A stretch of DNA of 18,348 bases, taken from positions 1 to 18,348 of the forward strand of contig JAPYRO010000006.1 in assembly GCA_029941095.1 (NCBI GenBank). Reading direction: 5' to 3'. The translations under genes were made by a program, and so were the position numbers. The notes under the pieces were generated by a model, which was not told the origin of the DNA, made no database searches, and was given only the letters and a program-made list of their open reading frames with translations. Shown one piece after another: positions 7,269 through 14,761 of this stretch (positions are counted from its first letter, which is position 1; each line of letters begins with the position of its first letter). The DNA is from Dehalococcoidia bacterium (GTDB lineage: Bacteria; Chloroflexota; Dehalococcoidia; UBA6926).

Positions 7269-8531
7269 CTACTGAATTATATTTTCTTGCTTCCGATATA
7301 AGGAAGGAAAAATCAATAAGCAAAGGATCACTCCAGCCAGACATATCACTCCTGTAGCAGCTGTTGCGTATGCAGTACCAATTTGTTCAGCGGCAACACC
7401 AACCGCTAATATTCCACCTGGAGTCATGCCAAACACAATGAAACGAACGCTAAGTACTCTGCCTCGTAATTGATCTGGAACCAAAACTTGGATTAACGAA
7501 AAGTTTCCTGTCATCACTAGTTGGAAAAACAATCCAGCTAGAAGGGATAGGACCATGGACAAAGCAAATGATTCAGAAAGTGAAAACCCAGTAATGAATA
7601 CGCCTAAACCTAGTGCTCCAACGACAGTAAACACCTTCATCTGATTAACCGTATTATAGGCCGCTATTAGGAGAGAGCCCGCTATTGCTCCAATTCCCCC
7701 TGCGCCTGCTAAGTAACCTAGGCCAGACGGACCTACTTTCAATATATCTTCAGCGAAAACCGGGAGAAATGTTTGATAGGCTAAACCAAATACAACAACA
7801 AAAAAACCAAGCGACATAAGGCCCAATATAAGACGATGGCTTCTTATAAATTTGACTCCTTCTCGCACATTATCTAATACGGATGCGTTTGCAGCAGAGT
7901 ACCCTCCACTGTTTTCACGAACCTTCAGAAGCATGAAGAGAGGAATCCCCACACCAACAAATCCTGATGCTGCAAAAAATGCTGTGGCAGGAGAAACTAA
8001 TATAAGCCACCCTGCTATAGGTGGCCCTATAAGCTGAGCTCCGCTAAACATAATCGAAGATAAAGCCACGGCATTAGCTATATTTCGAGGTGGGACTAAA
8101 CTTGGAACAATCGCTGCACGAGAGGGGAACGCAAGAGAAAAAGTGATGCCATTAATTAGTCCGAGTACCATCAGGTGCCACACCTCTACGACATCAGTAG
8201 CAACCAAAATTGCCAAAATTAGAAGTATTATGAAATTAATGCCCTCATTCAATAATAAGATAGTTTTTCTGTTAAATCTGTCAGCAATGACCCCTCCAAA
8301 AACCGACAAAACGAGAGAGGGGGTCTGCGCAATTGCAGAAACATACCCCACCATGCTCACTGATCCTGTCATATCAAATACAAGCCAGCCTCTAGCAATC
8401 ATCAACATGAAAAAAGATGTTATAGACAACAAAGATGCTATCCAAAAATAGGTATAGTTCCATGTCTTAAATGATTCAAATGGGCCTATTTTAGGGTTTT
8501 GATCAGCAGCGGATTTAGTATCAGAGGTCAT
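7269..8531 (-). CDS. MFS transporter, enterobactin-exporter (EntS)/MFS_3-like
   Basis: This 420-residue protein has ten to twelve hydrophobic segments and belongs to a different MFS branch from the two convergent porters. The N-terminal block FESFKTWNYTYFWIASLLS and the RGWLVFDMTGS segment (47-57) are typical of EntS/MFS_3 proteins, and the signature GGVIADRFNRKT (79-90) follows TM2. Members are usually exporters of siderophores, macrolides or other small molecules. There is no clear ribosome site ahead of the ATG at 8531; a TACTAT hexamer ends six bases before it, with a TTGTTA 19 bp upstream, so a leaderless or nearly leaderless transcript is possible. Its stop touches that of the plus-strand MFS gene. 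The substrate is unknown. Confidence 0.88.
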   Translation of the reverse strand: MTSDTKSAADQNPKIGPFESFKTWNYTYFWIASLLSITSFFMLMIARGWLVFDMTGSVSMVGYVSAIAQTPSLVLSVFGGVIADRFNRKTILLLNEGINFIILLILAILVATDVVEVWHLMVLGLINGITFSLAFPSRAAIVPSLVPPRNIANAVALSSIMFSGAQLIGPPIAGWLILVSPATAFFAASGFVGVGIPLFMLLKVRENSGGYSAANASVLDNVREGVKFIRSHRLILGLMSLGFFVVVFGLAYQTFLPVFAEDILKVGPSGLGYLAGAGGIGAIAGSLLIAAYNTVNQMKVFTVVGALGLGVFITGFSLSESFALSMVLSLLAGLFFQLVMTGNFSLIQVLVPDQLRGRVLSVRFIVFGMTPGGILAVGVAAEQIGTAYATAATGVICLAGVILCLLIFPSLYRKQENIIQ

Positions 8532-8642
8532 TAAATAGTAGTGCTCGCTTAATGTGGTTTAACAATAATGTTTGTAGAATTCCTAGGGGTCATTGTAGCA
8601 CTAACCTATGCCCTGTTGTCTATTCCTCGATGTTTCTTTATT

Positions 8643-9725
8643 TCAATCAGAAACCTCACGTTTACTAATAATTCCCTTACTCATCTCCCAATATTCATCT
8701 AAATTTTGCCCTTTTGTTTCATGAATACTAACCCCTTTATCCTTCAATAATTCCTCCATCAATTTAAATCTTTCAACAAATCGATTATTTGAAGATCTAA
8801 GGGATTTCTCTATATCAATTTTTAAATGGCGTCCTAAATTAACTAAAGTAAAAATAATATCTCCAAACTCTTTCGTTTTATCTTCATTCGAAGTAGCTTG
8901 TCTATATTCCTGTACTTCTTCTAGTACTTTATCCAAAACTTCAGCTATATTGTCCCAATCAAAACCAACATTAGAGGCTCTATTTTGTATACGCTGAGCA
9001 TACAATAATGCTGGTAATTCTTTTGGAAGGCCCTCCATTATAGATGCCCCTTGCCTTTCTTTACTTTTTAGCGATTCCCATTTCTCTTCTGCATCCGAAG
9101 GGGTTTCGACATCATCATCACCAAAAACATGTGGATGGCGAAAAACAAGTTTTTGAATCAACGAGTCTATGACATCGAAAATATCAAAATTTCCAGACTC
9201 CTCTGCTATATCAGAATGCAAAACAACTTGTAATAATATATCTCCAAGTTCTTCTTTAATACCTTTAGAATTATCATTATCGATTTCTTCTAATACTTCA
9301 TAAGTCTCTTCAAGTAAGTAAGGGGCCAACGTTTCATGTGTCTGAGCTCTATCCCATGGACAACCGTCAGGTGCACGCAGTTTTCTAATAACTTCAATCA
9401 AAGTCCGCATATCTTTGTAGTTCTCTTCCCATGAAACGGCTGGGATATGAACAAATTCCCATTCATTAGTATTAAGTATTTCTTTTGTTAAATGGCCTTG
9501 TTTAACTTTGCCACCATTCAAAAGTTGTATCCCCCAGTGACTTGGATATAGTTTTAGAATCTTATCCCTATTATTGGATGTAAGAGGCAACTCTATATAG
9601 GTGGGGACTCTGGGATCTAATTCACAAGGTTCACCACCAGATAGGATTAAAACACCAGATTGTAAATTCTGATTCTTTATAATATTTAGAGCGTTTGTTA
9701 ATTTACTGTTTATGGATTCTACCAA
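8643..9725 (-). CDS. mazG: Nucleoside triphosphate pyrophosphohydrolase MazG with N-terminal extension
   Basis: MazG hydrolyses (d)NTPs to NMP and pyrophosphate, clearing aberrant nucleotides. Two all-alpha MazG domains are visible. Numbering from a possible ATG at 9752, domain 1 begins at RAPDGCPWDRAQTHE (126-140) with metal-binding LLEETYE (E148, E149, E152) and EELGD (E167, E168, D171). Domain 2 has EEVQE (278-282) and EFGD (295-298). The TTG at 9725 is preferred because a strong GGGAGGG site sits just upstream, whereas the ATG at 9752 has none; this gives 360 residues. About 100 residues precede domain 1, more than in E. coli MazG. The part next to the domain (VHIPAVSWEENYKDM) resembles the linker of YabN-type methylase-MazG fusions, but no complete methylase fold is present. 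It ends in TGA. Confidence 0.93.
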   Translation of the reverse strand: MVESINSKLTNALNIIKNQNLQSGVLILSGGEPCELDPRVPTYIELPLTSNNRDKILKLYPSHWGIQLLNGGKVKQGHLTKEILNTNEWEFVHIPAVSWEENYKDMRTLIEVIRKLRAPDGCPWDRAQTHETLAPYLLEETYEVLEEIDNDNSKGIKEELGDILLQVVLHSDIAEESGNFDIFDVIDSLIQKLVFRHPHVFGDDDVETPSDAEEKWESLKSKERQGASIMEGLPKELPALLYAQRIQNRASNVGFDWDNIAEVLDKVLEEVQEYRQATSNEDKTKEFGDIIFTLVNLGRHLKIDIEKSLRSSNNRFVERFKLMEELLKDKGVSIHETKGQNLDEYWEMSKGIISKREVSD

Positions 9726-9844
9726 ATTACCCTCCCGTTTATTCAAAAACATTCTAAATTGTTGACTGTTTTGATTATAGGGTGATGTTTAATATTTTTT
9801 TTGCGGTTGCCCCCTATTTAAACCATTGTTAGACTGAGAATCGC

Positions 9845-9860
9845 CTTACATATCTGTAAG
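9845..9860. repeat. Perfect 6-bp dyad just upstream of tRNA-His
   Basis: CTTACA (9845-9850) and TGTAAG (9855-9860) are exact reverse complements around TATC. The element ends eight bases before the tRNA-His gene and lies where its -10 region is expected. It may be an operator or simply chance in AT-rich DNA. Confidence 0.4.
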
Positions 9861-9868
9861 TATATCGT

Positions 9869-9944
9869 GGTGGGCGTGGCCAAGCTGGTTTAAGGCTCCA
9901 GATTGTGGCTCTGGTGATCGTGGGTTCGAATCCCATCGCCCACC
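9869..9944 (+). tRNA. tRNA-His (anticodon GTG)
   Basis: The cloverleaf is complete. The acceptor stem GTGGGCG (9870-9876) pairs with CGCCCAC (9937-9943), the D stem is GCC/GGC, and the anticodon stem CCAGA/TCTGG encloses loop TTGTGGC with GTG at 9905-9907. The T arm holds TTCGAAT. The histidine-specific extra G-1 is templated (G9869) and faces discriminator C73 (9944). The next bases are CCCA, so the CCA tail does not appear to be encoded in register. Confidence 0.95.
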
Positions 9945-10004
9945 CCCATTTGAATTAAAGTTTTTATACAAACAATAAATAACAATAAAAAAAGGAGGGC
10001 ACTT

Positions 10005-10247
10005 ATGACATTATCTAGAAAAGAATTGGAATCAAAATTTAAAGAGTTTCTCTTTACACAGACACAGGCAAACCAGGAACGTTTAAATCCCCAAAGCTCT
10101 ACATATGATCCTTTCGCTCATGCTCGAGACCGTCACGGAAGAGAAGAGCATGGAGATACTCACGTTGAGATGGAAGCCCAAATCCAATCTGCTGCTTTAG
10201 CTCTGCTTGATGTGATTGCCGAAAATAACACCGGTAATACTAGGTAA
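10005..10247 (+). CDS. Small soluble protein of unknown function, 80 residues
   Basis: The frame begins 61 bp after tRNA-His with an excellent AAAGGAGGG ribosome site and ends 14 bp before the thioredoxin-like gene, so the two are very likely one operon. The protein has no membrane segment. It has two helix-like charged parts (residues 3-26 and 52-74) around a His/Arg/Asp/Glu-rich middle, HARDRHGREEHGDTHVEME (38-56), that could bind a metal or nucleic acid. No catalytic motif or family is recognised. Given its neighbour, a role linked to redox homeostasis is possible but only guessed from position. Confidence 0.75.
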   Translation: MTLSRKELESKFKEFLFTQTQANQERLNPQSSTYDPFAHARDRHGREEHGDTHVEMEAQIQSAALALLDVIAENNTGNTR

Positions 10248-10261
10248 AACCCAAACTCATT

Positions 10262-10747
10262 ATGAGCACTCTAAACGAAAATTCGTTCCTGATAATTTCT
10301 GGGTTTATCATCGCGTTCATTATCATTGTATTGCTGAAATTAGATGGAGGAAGTAATTGGAAATGGGGCATCCTAGTGATCGCCATAGCCAGCTTGGGTT
10401 TTCTTCAAGTGAGTTTGAGCAGCACTAGCAGTCCCCTACAAAAATCACAAGATCTTGGAACTCTTGTAGGTGGAGGGGATAAGGTAGTAGTTTCATTTTA
10501 TTCTAATCGTTGACTAGGATGCCTTTCAGCCAAGCCGCTCTTGGATCGGCTAGAAAAAAAATTGGAGACTAAAGCTCGGTTTGTTCGAATAGATATCAAC
10601 ACTGAGTCTGGTAGAAACATTAGAGAACGTTATGAAATAGAATTTGTCCCTGCAATTTTAGTCTTTGATGAAAAAGGGGTTGAATTATGGCGACAAACAG
10701 GAGTGCAGCCAGATTCTGTCTCCATAACCAGGTTAATCAACAACTAA
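10262..10747 (+). CDS. Membrane-anchored thioredoxin-like protein with in-frame TGA at the first redox Cys (candidate selenoprotein, UxxC)
   Basis: Read through one TGA (10511-10513, codon 84), the frame gives 161 residues. Two hydrophobic helices come first (about 9-25 and 34-52) with lysines between them, which favours the thioredoxin domain lying outside the cytoplasm. The domain runs from about residue 65. KVVVSFYSN precedes the active site, as VLVEFYS/VLVDFWA does in thioredoxins; then comes [TGA]-L-G-C in the CxxC position, LSAKPLLDRLEKKL (the alpha helix after the active site), ARFVRIDINTE, and FVPAILVFDEKG with the conserved cis-proline. No frameshift is needed. TGA differs from a Cys codon by one base, and a hairpin-capable segment follows directly. 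Selenocysteine insertion is the favoured reading; a fresh nonsense mutation is the alternative. Ordinary calling would give two pieces (10262-10513 and a TTG-started 10541-10747). The ribosome site before 10262 is weak, suggesting coupling to the upstream gene. Confidence 0.75.
10514..10553 (+). promoter_or_regulatory. Candidate bacterial SECIS element directly after the in-frame TGA
   Basis: Hand folding of the 40 nt after the TGA gives a lower stem CUAG (10514-10517) with CUAG (10550-10553), CC (10522-10523) with GG (10548-10549), an internal loop, and an upper stem CCAAG (10530-10534) with CUUGG (10540-10544) closed by the loop CCGCU. The apical loop begins 21 nt after the TGA, inside the spacing known for bacterial SECIS hairpins. 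The loop lacks the usual early G, and a competing AGCCG/CGGCU helix (10533-10537 with 10547-10551) exists, so the fold is tentative. Confidence 0.45.
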
Positions 10748-10804
10748 CACATCTGTTAAATTACCCAAATGCTCCTTAAGTTAAGAAATCTTAAACTATA
10801 CTAC

Positions 10805-11791
10805 TCAAAGAGTGGATTCAGTGATTTTATAAGTTCGGTACCATTCAATATAATCAGTTATCCCCTCCTTAAGCCCAAATGTCGGCACGAATCCAACATC
10901 TTCCTTAAGTCGAGTTATATCAGTCAAGTTATCTCTCCCTTTTGGTAATGCATCAAGTTCTTCAGAAAAGGAAACTTCTCTTACCTCAAATCCAGGGCAT
11001 AGCTCCTTCAGCACCCTCAGTATTTCCCTTAATGTGATTTGTTGTCCCGAAGCATTGTTATAAACACTATAAGAAAGTGAGGGGGAATCTAATATCGCAG
11101 CAATCCCTTCAGTAATATCTGTAACATAAGTCGCTTCCTGCCTTCTTGATTGATTGTCGATCTCGATAGGTTCTCCCCTTAAGGCTTGGCTAGTCCAATT
11201 TTTTATCAGTGATTGATTCACCCTATGCCCAGTAATTTTCTCCATAGGCCCATATGGTCCACTTAAACGAACACTAACACTATCAAAGCCAAAAAGTTCA
11301 CCGTATCTTTTTGTAAGAAGTTCACTTGTGTACTTAGTCATAGAGTAAAGATTATTAGGTTTTAACGGGCTCTCTTCATGTAAAATCTCATCAGATGGCC
11401 TGCCTATTCCATAGACAGCTCCCGAACTGACATATAAAAACCGTTCAGGAGATATTTTTCGAGCTAGTTCAAGTAAATTGGCCGTCCCTAAAACATTAAT
11501 ATCTACGATTGAACGAGCCTTTGAACTTTCAATTGTCGGCAGAATTCCAGTAAATACAGCAGCATGCACGATCTTAGTAATTCCCAAGTCTGTGATTTTC
11601 TCAAGGTCTTCCCCATTTAGAATGTCCCCTTGAATATATTCGATTTGATCTTTCCAAGGTTCAAGATATCTGTGAATCAGTTGGTCTGGAGAAACCAGAT
11701 CAAAAGAAACGATTCTATGGCCTTTTTTAGCAAGAGTTTTTATAATGTTGCTCCCTATAAATCCGGTCCCACCAGTGACTAAAATAGCCAT
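10805..11791 (-). CDS. NAD(P)-dependent epimerase/dehydratase (extended SDR family)
   Basis: This 328-residue extended short-chain dehydrogenase/reductase has the NAD-binding VTGGTGFIGSNI at residues 5-16, an acidic residue after beta-2 (SFDLV), HAAVF near 76, the active-site VSSGAVYG (121-128) and YSMTK (Y149, K153). RLSGPYGPM and a C-terminal substrate part follow. Family members typically act on nucleotide sugars (UDP-glucose/galactose 4-epimerase, dTDP-glucose dehydratase type); the product here is not determined. The ATG is preceded by GGAGGGG. The gene ends in TGA and converges on the thioredoxin-like gene with 57 bp between. No sugar-pathway genes are adjacent, so a standalone role is likely. 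Confidence 0.88.
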   Translation of the reverse strand: MAILVTGGTGFIGSNIIKTLAKKGHRIVSFDLVSPDQLIHRYLEPWKDQIEYIQGDILNGEDLEKITDLGITKIVHAAVFTGILPTIESSKARSIVDINVLGTANLLELARKISPERFLYVSSGAVYGIGRPSDEILHEESPLKPNNLYSMTKYTSELLTKRYGELFGFDSVSVRLSGPYGPMEKITGHRVNQSLIKNWTSQALRGEPIEIDNQSRRQEATYVTDITEGIAAILDSPSLSYSVYNNASGQQITLREILRVLKELCPGFEVREVSFSEELDALPKGRDNLTDITRLKEDVGFVPTFGLKEGITDYIEWYRTYKITESTL

Positions 11792-11892
11792 TTCCCCTCC
11801 AACTAAGACTTGTCAATAATATTGCCTTTGATTTCAAAAGATACGAAAGAAGCTAAAGATAAATATTGTTCATCACGTCAAAAACATTATAG

Positions 11893-11898
11893 GATAAT
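11893..11898 (+). promoter_or_regulatory. Probable -10 box of the tRNA-Arg gene
   Basis: GATAAT (five of six to TATAAT) lies 15 bp before the tRNA, a suitable distance for a short 5' leader. The expected -35 position holds only a weak match (TCATCA at 11870-11875); TTGTTC at 11866-11871 is a slightly distant alternative. Confidence 0.35.
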
Positions 11899-11913
11899 TA
11901 TGCAGAAATCGGG

Positions 11914-11990
<77 letters not shown>

Positions 11991-12057
11991 TATTAATTGA
12001 CGGATTTTACCGGATGATATGATATTTATAGATTTGATTTTATAGGAGTTGGTTAAT

Positions 12058-13815
12058 ATGGATGAGAAGAAAAATAGTTCTCCAAACGTCACTTATATTG
12101 ATGTTCACGTAGGTGAAGGTGCAGATGCCTTTGTTGAAGCGCTAATAATGTATGGTATCGAATACATATTCATTAATTCTGGTACTGACACATTCCCAGT
12201 TCAGGAAGCCTTGGCAAGAAAGATTGAGAAGGGAGAAAAAGTACCGGAAGTTATTTTATGCCTTGATGAATCTATGGGGCTTTCGGCAGCACATGGATAT
12301 TACCAAATTACTGGTAAACCACAAGCCGTGCTAGTTCACGTTGATGCTGGAACAGCTCAATTAGGTGGTGCATTACATAATGCACAACGGTCGCGTGCCG
12401 CGATGTTAATAGTAGCGGGAAGATCGCCCTTAACTTTCCTTAACGAAGTTCCTGGTGGACGAGACCTTCCCATACATTGGATACAAGAGCAAAGAGATCA
12501 AGCAGGAATAGTTAGAACATTCACTAAATGGGATTATGAACTAAGGAATGCAGAAACGACGGGAATAGTTATAAACCGAGCTATACAAGTTGCAGCTACT
12601 GAACCCGCCGGGCCAGTGTACCTAGTTGTTCCAAGAGAACCTCTGATGCAAAAAATTAGTACTGTGAAATTTCCATCACTAAATAAACATCCCATCTCTA
12701 TAACCCCACAAGCCGATCAAGAATCGATCGACAAAATAGCAAACAAAATGCTTGACGCAGATTCCCCACTTATTATCGTGGGTCGGTCCGGCCGAAACAA
12801 AGCTTCCGTCTCTTCTTTGGAGAATATCGCTGATATTTGTGGTGCCCAAGTTACAACTACACCAACAAGTTTTGGTTTTCCTAATGATCATCCAGCCTGG
12901 GTAGGAATGAGTTCAGAAAAGCATATAGAAAATGCCGATATGATCCTAATAGTAGACTGTGACGTGCCTTGGATACCGGCGGAAGCACACCCTAACGATG
13001 AGGCCTATATTGCTTGCATCGATATCGAGCCCGCCAAAGAATCAATGCCCCTGTTGTTGTTCCCCGCGAATATTGTGCTACAGGCAGATTCTTCAAAAGC
13101 TTTGGTTCAACTATTAGCCTCCTTAAGAAAAAACATAGAAAAAGATACCCAAAAGAAAATCACTATCAGGAAAACCGAAATTCAGCGAAATAACCAAGCA
13201 AGAAAAACCAACCTTCTAAAGGAAGATATGAAAGTATCAAAGGACAGCCCCATCGACCCAAAATGGTTAGTTCGATGTATCGCAGAAGAAGTCCCCGAGG
13301 ATAGTATTATTTTAGAGGAAACAGTCACTAATAGACCTCGACTGCATAATGTATTGCCACGAAACGCAAATGGCGACCTTTTAGTAAGTGGCGGTGCCAG
13401 TCTTGGATGGGCAATAGGAGCAGCTGTAGGAGTAAAGTTAGCTGAACCACAGAAAGATGTTATAGCTCTAGTCGGAGATGGAGCCTTTGTTTATGGAGCA
13501 CCAACTTCCGCAATATGGGCCTCAGTGAAATATCAAACGCCGTTTTTAACAATAATTTTTAATAACAGTGAACATTTCTCTACTCGGCGGTCATTACAAA
13601 AATTTTACCCTGAAAGTGCTGCAAAGCGTATAAATAATTTTCCTGGACTAGATATATCCCCTTCGCCCAATTATACCGACTTAGCCAGGGCATCAGGAGC
13701 ATATGGTGAGATAATAGAAGACCCAAGCGAGATCAAGGATGCGATAAAAAGAGGTCTCTATCAAACGCGAAACGGGATATCCGCAATATTAGATGTGAGG
13801 CTCAAGAGACCTTAG
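12058..13815 (+). CDS. Thiamine-diphosphate-dependent enzyme, acetolactate synthase / benzoylformate decarboxylase-like
   Basis: This 585-residue protein has the three-domain layout of the acetolactate synthase/decarboxylase family. The N-terminal PYR domain holds the activating glutamate in the LDESMGLSAAHGY block (E71), the middle domain includes SPLIIVGRSGRN, and the C-terminal PP domain has the diphosphate-binding GDG (473-475) ending in NN (502-503). The substrate-defining residues do not match any member I can name, so it may be a 2-oxoacid decarboxylase, a carboligase or a relative. The ATG at 12058 is chosen because AGGAG (12044-12048) is nine bases ahead; a TTG at 12049 directly abuts that site and is unsuitable. 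It lies after tRNA-Arg and converges on the aspartate-dehydrogenase-like gene with 22 bp between. No small regulatory subunit (IlvH) is adjacent, so true acetolactate synthase is unlikely. Confidence 0.87.
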   Translation: MDEKKNSSPNVTYIDVHVGEGADAFVEALIMYGIEYIFINSGTDTFPVQEALARKIEKGEKVPEVILCLDESMGLSAAHGYYQITGKPQAVLVHVDAGTAQLGGALHNAQRSRAAMLIVAGRSPLTFLNEVPGGRDLPIHWIQEQRDQAGIVRTFTKWDYELRNAETTGIVINRAIQVAATEPAGPVYLVVPREPLMQKISTVKFPSLNKHPISITPQADQESIDKIANKMLDADSPLIIVGRSGRNKASVSSLENIADICGAQVTTTPTSFGFPNDHPAWVGMSSEKHIENADMILIVDCDVPWIPAEAHPNDEAYIACIDIEPAKESMPLLLFPANIVLQADSSKALVQLLASLRKNIEKDTQKKITIRKTEIQRNNQARKTNLLKEDMKVSKDSPIDPKWLVRCIAEEVPEDSIILEETVTNRPRLHNVLPRNANGDLLVSGGASLGWAIGAAVGVKLAEPQKDVIALVGDGAFVYGAPTSAIWASVKYQTPFLTIIFNNSEHFSTRRSLQKFYPESAAKRINNFPGLDISPSPNYTDLARASGAYGEIIEDPSEIKDAIKRGLYQTRNGISAILDVRLKRP

Positions 13816-13837
13816 ATATAGCGAAATAATGGCACAT

Positions 13838-14641
13838 TTAAGTCCCCACTCTTATAGTCGATACCATCTGCTTCAAATATGATAAAACTGAAAAGGGTGT
13901 AGAAGCACTGGTCCGCGGATTCTTATCTGATGCTTTCCCTTCAATATACAGATGCATACGCCCTATAGAAGAATTAAGCATGATTTCATGTATGTTTACA
14001 CTAATATCAGGATCAGCAACTACTTCCATTTTCGTCTTCTCTACTCCTATGCCAGCTAAGCTAACCGCTACAGCCACATTCACATTTGCGGGGAACAATC
14101 TGTACCCTTCGGCAACCGTGCCCGAAAATAAGGTATAGGGTTTGGTTAGTGAATCTAGATTTACCGGGGCACCCTCTGCCCCTGGAGATCCTCTCAACGC
14201 ACTTGGTGGTTTTCTGTTAACTATTTTAATTTCTTGTATCTCACTTAATGCTGCCGCTTTAATCCCGTCTAATCCAGCTATAGCGCCCGATGGAATATGA
14301 ATTCGTTTATTAGCTTCTTCAGCCAATTGCATCAGTCTTTCGTTCTCAATTAACGCCCCAACACTTAAAATCATTACATCTTTTCCATTAGATATTGAAG
14401 TGCGAACTATCTCATCAACAGTGACCGCACCGGAAGCTTCGATAACCAAGTCACAACCAGCTACCCAAGTGCTTAAGCTCCCTAAATCTACAGGTCTACT
14501 GAGCGTTTTAGAAAATGTTTCTAGTTGATCTCTATTTCTTGCAGAAAGAGCCACCAATTCAATACCAGGAATCTTCCCGCTATCTAATTCTTTTGCAACT
14601 GTGCCACCTATTGAGCCAATCCCAACAATTCCTACCTTCAA
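13838..14641 (-). CDS. nadX: L-aspartate dehydrogenase-like protein (NadX family, TTG start)
   Basis: This 267-residue protein matches NAD(P)-dependent aspartate dehydrogenases, which oxidise aspartate to iminoaspartate (an NAD precursor) or work in reverse. Visible blocks are the Rossmann GIVGIGSIGG (4-13), DLVIEASG (64-71), the PSGAIAGLDGIKAA segment (117-130), RKPPSALRG (143-151), FPANVNVAVAVSLAG (183-197) and ADPDISVNIHEI with His218 at the catalytic position. The start is a TTG at 14641 preceded by GAGGTGA at good distance. No quinolinate synthase (nadA) or nadC is in the window, so participation in NAD synthesis is not supported by neighbours; family members also occur in catabolic clusters. 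It converges on the thiamine-diphosphate enzyme and diverges from trpD. Confidence 0.85.
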   Translation of the reverse strand: MKVGIVGIGSIGGTVAKELDSGKIPGIELVALSARNRDQLETFSKTLSRPVDLGSLSTWVAGCDLVIEASGAVTVDEIVRTSISNGKDVMILSVGALIENERLMQLAEEANKRIHIPSGAIAGLDGIKAAALSEIQEIKIVNRKPPSALRGSPGAEGAPVNLDSLTKPYTLFSGTVAEGYRLFPANVNVAVAVSLAGIGVEKTKMEVVADPDISVNIHEIMLNSSIGRMHLYIEGKASDKNPRTSASTPFSVLSYLKQMVSTIRVGT

Positions 14642-14711
14642 AATTCACCTCTTTAAATAATTTTATATTTATGAAGAGTAATCGGAGTATACTAAATACG
14701 CCATTTTTAAT

Positions 14712-14731
14712 CCTCTATACCCAACTAGAGG
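14712..14731 (+). repeat. 6-bp inverted repeat in the trpD leader
   Basis: CCTCTA (14712-14717) and TAGAGG (14726-14731) can pair around an 8-nt loop, about 30 nt before the trpD ATG. No T-run follows. A TATACT hexamer at 14688-14693 may be the trpD -10 box, which would put this hairpin in the 5' leader. No tryptophan-rich leader peptide is encoded, so classical attenuation is not supported. Confidence 0.35.
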
Positions 14732-14761
14732 GAGCATAGGCGAAGAAAACCGAGGTTAGTC

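Noticed and set aside
10541..10747. Independent 68-residue protein starting at TTG 10541
   Set aside because: It begins inside the helix after the thioredoxin active site and lacks half the fold; it is better explained as the downstream part of the TGA-containing gene.
10262..10747. Genome-wide reassignment of TGA (as in code 4 or 25)
   Set aside because: TGA ends the MazG (8645-8643) and epimerase (10807-10805) genes at their expected lengths, and the other large genes contain no in-frame TGA.
10761..10800. TTAAG-AAAT-CTTAA dyad between the convergent thioredoxin-like and epimerase genes as a bidirectional terminator
   Set aside because: The stem is only five A-T-rich pairs with no T-run on either side; too weak to call.
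14671..14739. Short frame MKSNRSIL... before trpD as a possible Trp leader peptide
   Set aside because: It has no tryptophan codons, no ribosome site and no terminator-type hairpin with a T-run, so classical attenuation is not supported.
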